Of a stretch of DNA of 64,000 nt, positions 60,901 through 64,000 are shown piece after piece. Within the stretch, counting starts at the first letter, position 1. Every line of letters begins with the position of its first letter. Origin of the DNA: Oscillospiraceae bacterium (GTDB taxonomy: Bacteria; Bacillota; Clostridia; Oscillospirales; Oscillospiraceae); contig SVKU01000004.1 in assembly GCA_015068245.1 (NCBI GenBank), positions 62,001 to 126,000 of the forward strand. The letters are read 5' to 3'. The position numbers and the translations under genes are program-made. The notes under the pieces were generated by a model. It did no database searches. It was not told where the DNA came from and was given only the letters and a program-made list of their open reading frames with translations.

Positions 60901-61793
60901 TGCTTTGCAATATCTGCCCCAGACGATGCGGAGCCAACAGAGAAGCTGAGCCCGGTTACTGCGGAGCGTCCGATACGCTCCGTATTGCCCGGGCGGCTCC
61001 CCATTTTTGGGAAGAACCGTGCATCAGCGGCACCAACGGTACAGGCGCGGTGTTTTTCTCCGGCTGCAATCTTAAATGCAAATTTTGCCAGAACTATGAT
61101 ATCTCTGCCCATAACAAGGGATACGACATAACAGAGCAGCAGTTGGCTGACGAGTTTCAACGGCTTGAATCGGAAGATAAATGCCACAGTATAAGCCTTA
61201 TAACCCCCGGGCATTTTGTGCCCGGGATAATCAGGGCAATGGATATGTATTCCGGAAGTCTGCCTTTTGTGTATAACTGCGGAGGCTATGAGTCTGTGCA
61301 GACCCTGAAGGCACTGGAGGGACGCATCTCCGTATACCTGCCAGATTTGAAATACTCCGACAGCGAGCTGGCAAAGCAGCTGTCTGATGCGCCGGACTAC
61401 TTTGACGTGGCAAAGTCTGCCATACTGGAAATGTATCGTCAGGTGGGCGACTATGAACTGGACGAAAAGGGCCTTTTGAAAAAAGGCGTGGTCATCCGCC
61501 ATCTGCTGCTGCCGGGAAATACCGCAAATACCTTTGGCGTGCTGGACTGGATAAGCGAAACTTTTTCGGAAGGTCAGGTGCTGGTAAGCCTTATGTGCCA
61601 GTACGTTCCCTATGGAAAAGCAAAGGAAATGCCGCCCTTTGACAGGCCGGTCACTGAGTCTGAGTACCGCAGAGCGGTGAGATATATGGAAGCCGTGGGC
61701 ATAACCGACGGATTTGTTCAGGAACCGGACTCTGCATCTGAGCAGTTTATCCCGGAATTTTACGGAAAAGAAGGAACAGAAAATGATATATGA
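60900..61793 (+). CDS. Radical SAM protein, pyruvate-formate-lyase-activase-like
   Basis: The 297-residue enzyme has the radical SAM motif GCNLKCKFC (Cys56, 60, 63). An additional N-terminal cysteine set (Cys3, 6, 10, 21) may hold a second cluster. ICPRRCGANREAEPGYCG at the start is the mark of the PFL-activase-related group (TIGR/COG1313-like). It likely activates or modifies another protein or small molecule; no glycyl-radical partner is nearby. The start overlaps the ATPase stop and its own 3' end overlaps the hydrolase start, giving a tight three-gene operon. Confidence 0.87.
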   Translation: MLCNICPRRCGANREAEPGYCGASDTLRIARAAPHFWEEPCISGTNGTGAVFFSGCNLKCKFCQNYDISAHNKGYDITEQQLADEFQRLESEDKCHSISLITPGHFVPGIIRAMDMYSGSLPFVYNCGGYESVQTLKALEGRISVYLPDLKYSDSELAKQLSDAPDYFDVAKSAILEMYRQVGDYELDEKGLLKKGVVIRHLLLPGNTANTFGVLDWISETFSEGQVLVSLMCQYVPYGKAKEMPPFDRPVTESEYRRAVRYMEAVGITDGFVQEPDSASEQFIPEFYGKEGTENDI

Positions 61794-62946
61794 ACGCCAT
61801 GACCTTACACCCGATGGTCGTGTGTATGTGGACTGCTATATTCAGGACTGGTCGCCCATGCGGCCGTTTTTGCCAAAGCGTCCCGCAGTTATAATCTGCC
61901 CCGGCGGTGCCTATGTGGTCATCTCCGAGCGTGAGGGCGAGCAGGTTGCTCTGGAATTTCTGGCAAGGGGATACAATGCCTTTGTGCTGCACTATTCCAT
62001 AGGCTTCTATGCTCACATTCCCGACCCTGTGGTGGACCTGGGAAAGACGGTGCTGCTGGTACGCAGAAACAGTGAAAAGTGGCATATCGACCCCGACAAG
62101 GTGGCTGTTGCAGGCTTTTCTGCAGGCGGCCATCTGGCAGCCTGCCTTGGCACCATGGCAGACAGAGATAATGTCCATGAACTGTGCAACGCCACGGAAG
62201 AGGAGCTTCGCCCCAATGCACTGATATTGTGCTATGCCGTTACATATGTGGATACCGATGCCCAGCAGGGATTGCTGGCTTTCCTTGCCAGCGGACTGGA
62301 CTGGGGAATGGTAAAAGAGAAGTATTCGCCATGCTACTGGGTAGACGAAAAAACACCGCCGACCTTTGTGGTGGCGTTTTACGATGATAAGCTGGTGCCT
62401 GTCGAGCAGGCCATGCTGTACTGCAATGCCATGGCAGAAAAGGACAGACCCTTTGAACTGCACATTTTTGCTCACGGCGAGCATGGCTGCGGCAGCGGTA
62501 ATGAAGCGTCTGCCCTTGGTGAGTCCAACGTGCAGGATCCGTCTGTTGAAAAGTGGATCGACCTTTGTCACAAATGGCTTACCGATATGTTCGATACTCC
62601 CAAGCTGGGTACCAAGTTTGCGTCCATGCTGGAATCTTCCGCAGGAAACCGCGCCCATATGGGCGAACAGGTGCTGCCCACCAACCTGCTTGAAAAAAGC
62701 ACCACCCGCAAAACAGAAAAACGGCGGTACAGCCTGACTACCCGCATAGGCGATGCCGCAGCAGACCCGGCGGCTATGGAAATACTGATGAAGTATTTTC
62801 CGGAGATAATATCCTCTCCCAGACTGGAAGAGTTTTACGAAATGCCTATTCAGATACTGGTGCTTACCGCAGCAGGATCCATGACTCAGGAACAGAATAT
62901 GGAACTTGCCAAAGAACTTCGCCGTCTGCCGGTGGAGGATAATTAA
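61783..62946 (+). CDS. Alpha/beta hydrolase (acetyl-esterase/BD-FAE type) with C-terminal extension
   Basis: The 387-residue cytoplasmic protein has an esterase core with the oxyanion loop CPGGAY (39-44), the nucleophile elbow GFSAGG (Ser113), an acid near FYDDKLVPVEQA (Asp201 or 202) and His231 or His234 (AHGEHGCG). About 100 further residues (290-387) form a helical extension with no match I recognise. The ATG at 61783 overlaps the preceding gene by 11 bases; GAAGGAACAGAAA upstream serves as ribosome binding site. Family members remove acetyl or short acyl groups from small molecules. Confidence 0.85.
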   Translation: MIYERHDLTPDGRVYVDCYIQDWSPMRPFLPKRPAVIICPGGAYVVISEREGEQVALEFLARGYNAFVLHYSIGFYAHIPDPVVDLGKTVLLVRRNSEKWHIDPDKVAVAGFSAGGHLAACLGTMADRDNVHELCNATEEELRPNALILCYAVTYVDTDAQQGLLAFLASGLDWGMVKEKYSPCYWVDEKTPPTFVVAFYDDKLVPVEQAMLYCNAMAEKDRPFELHIFAHGEHGCGSGNEASALGESNVQDPSVEKWIDLCHKWLTDMFDTPKLGTKFASMLESSAGNRAHMGEQVLPTNLLEKSTTRKTEKRRYSLTTRIGDAAADPAAMEILMKYFPEIISSPRLEEFYEMPIQILVLTAAGSMTQEQNMELAKELRRLPVEDN

Positions 62947-63092
62947 CAGCTAATGATCAATACTAGCACACTGCAAGGCATCTGTTAAGTGTAATGGGTC
63001 ATTCTGCCCGGATGCAGCTGCCTTCATCATGTTGTAATTACCCGGGGGTGTGCAGTGATAAGGAGTAGACCCCAATACGGAGTGTTCTTTTC

Positions 63093-63121
63093 TGCTCCCT
63101 GATCCCTGCCCCCTGATCCCT
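63093..63121 (+). repeat. CCCTGATCCCTGCCCCCTGATCCC array
   Basis: Tandem degenerate CCTGATCCC units, matching arrays at 26646-26670 and, inverted, at 39731-39741 and 7794-7806. It is preceded by an AATACGGAGTGTT sequence like the SD palindromes at 6262 and 7762. Confidence 0.5.
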
Positions 63122-63144
63122 GTACAAAGGAAGGAAAGTCAAAA

Positions 63145-64000
63145 ATGGAAGGAAAATCCTGGAGAACACCAAATCCCGCACCCGAAAAAATATCCGCTGA
63201 ATACGAAGCCGATGTGGTCATTCTTGGCGGTGGACAAGCCGGCACCTGTGCTGCCGCAGCAGCCACAGAAGAAGGCGCATCCGTTATAGTTATCGAAAAA
63301 AAGACCGAAAAACGCATGGGCTACAATGGCGGCGGTCAGGTTGGTCAGATAAATTCCGAGTTTGCCAAAAGCAAAGGCGTGCCCGAAGTGGACGTGGTGG
63401 AGTTTATCAACGACTGGCAGCTGCGCTCCAATAACCGCGCCAACACTGCGCTTATCTCCAAGTTTGCCCACAAGAGCGGCGAATGCTTCGACTGGATAGT
63501 CAGCCGTCTGACCGATGAGCAGCGTGCCGACGTCCAGATCCGTCAGGTCACTCCCGACGGTCAGGTTTATAATGCAAAGGTCAGCCAGTCGGGAATCAAA
63601 ACCTGGGTAGGCTGCGTTTGCCTCCAGCTGGGTTATCAGGCGGTTGCCATGAACGCTCTGCGCAACGAATCCATCGAACGAGGCGCAAAATGGTTCTTTG
63701 GCGCCACCGGTTGGCTGCTGGAAAAGGAAAACGGCAGGGTGACCGCCCTTATTGCAAAAACGGAAAATGGTGAGTTCATTCGCTGCAAGGCAAAAAAAGG
63801 CGTGCTGCTTTCCGCAGGCGATTTCGGTGCCGACAGCGAAATGGTGCGTGACCTTTGCACCGAAGCCATTGACTATATGCCCGAAGCAACCCCCAGAGCT
63901 TTTGCAGGCTGCGACGGCACCGGCGTAAAACTGGGCGTGTGGGCAGGCGGCAAGCTGGAACCCCGACCCCTGAGCTCCATGGGCGGCAGCTATACATATC
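63145..64000 (+). CDS. FAD-binding flavoprotein, fumarate-reductase-like (3' end outside window)
   Basis: The first 285 residues are present. Residues about 20-36 read YEADVVILGGGQAGTCAAAA with an intact G-x-G-x-x-G, followed by IVIEKK. Later segments KKGVLLSAGDFGADSEMVRD and GTGVKLGVWAGGKLEPRPLSSMGG align with the 29227 protein (VILAAGGFGGNKEM and LKLGVWAGGRLEAGP). It therefore belongs to the same subfamily. No GGP tract is visible in the part seen. AAAGGAAGG precedes the ATG at 63145. It is the fourth FAD_binding_2 protein of the window. Confidence 0.85.
   Translation, partial: MEGKSWRTPNPAPEKISAEYEADVVILGGGQAGTCAAAAATEEGASVIVIEKKTEKRMGYNGGGQVGQINSEFAKSKGVPEVDVVEFINDWQLRSNNRANTALISKFAHKSGECFDWIVSRLTDEQRADVQIRQVTPDGQVYNAKVSQSGIKTWVGCVCLQLGYQAVAMNALRNESIERGAKWFFGATGWLLEKENGRVTALIAKTENGEFIRCKAKKGVLLSAGDFGADSEMVRDLCTEAIDYMPEATPRAFAGCDGTGVKLGVWAGGKLEPRPLSSMGGSYTY

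Overview
The window looks like a chromosomal segment of an anaerobic, Gram-positive Clostridia-type bacterium, possibly an Oscillospirales-like gut organism. The reasons are SLH-domain surface proteins and an S-layer-like protein, a long-form HPF, YhcC and PFL-activase-like radical SAM proteins, a SpoIIQ-like M23 peptidase, strong GGAGG ribosome binding sites and TTGACA/TATAAT promoters. The family assignment is inference. There are no rRNA genes, CRISPR arrays, transposases or phage genes.

Layout. 1-9.9 kb is housekeeping: the 5' part of rpsO behind a structured leader, a candidate small RNA, a D-Ala-D-Ala carboxypeptidase, tRNA-Val(GAC), a broken HTH gene inside a repeat patch, a YgjP-like metallopeptidase, a DUF2974 hydrolase, hpf, and a leftward response regulator / histidine kinase / fumarase-alpha group, then an SLH protein. 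10.9-15.1 kb is a 1376-residue S-layer-like gene whose base composition changes part-way through. 15.5-19.1 kb holds a glycosyltransferase, a MATE exporter and a LysR regulator.

19.2-39.7 kb is the most unusual part. It holds two solute-binding lipoproteins without permeases, an HtrA protease, a CoA-transferase and a nucleoside phosphorylase. It also holds five related SnoaL/NTF2-fold proteins, two FAD_binding_2 flavoproteins, an LCP-family wall protein and a degenerate S41 protein. More genes of the same character lie at 49.8-57.2 kb (a flavoprotein, a beta-helix protein, an OYE/dienoyl-CoA-reductase-type enzyme with a divergent LysR gene) and at 63.1 kb (a flavoprotein cut by the window end). 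Six of these proteins carry Gly-Gly-Pro-rich tracts at unrelated positions. Taken together, the genes suggest import or capture of small molecules followed by cytoplasmic dehydration and reduction by flavoenzymes. The substrate cannot be read from sequence.

40.0-49.4 kb is ordinary: YhcC, a sodium:alanine symporter, TrmL, pgk-tpiA-eno, a GDSL hydrolase with SLH domains and the M23 peptidase. 57.3-62.9 kb holds a PrsA-like lipoprotein, a second MATE protein and an overlapping operon of an Mrp-type ATPase, a radical SAM enzyme and an alpha/beta hydrolase.

Intergenic DNA is crowded with repeats: degenerate TTAGGG-like arrays, AT-rich TTAATTATTAATT arrays, CTGTCATTTCGAG-bounded inverted repeats, CCCCTCAGTC/CTCCCCTGAC elements, and a pair of three-hairpin elements whose stems differ by compensatory changes while loops and linkers are conserved.
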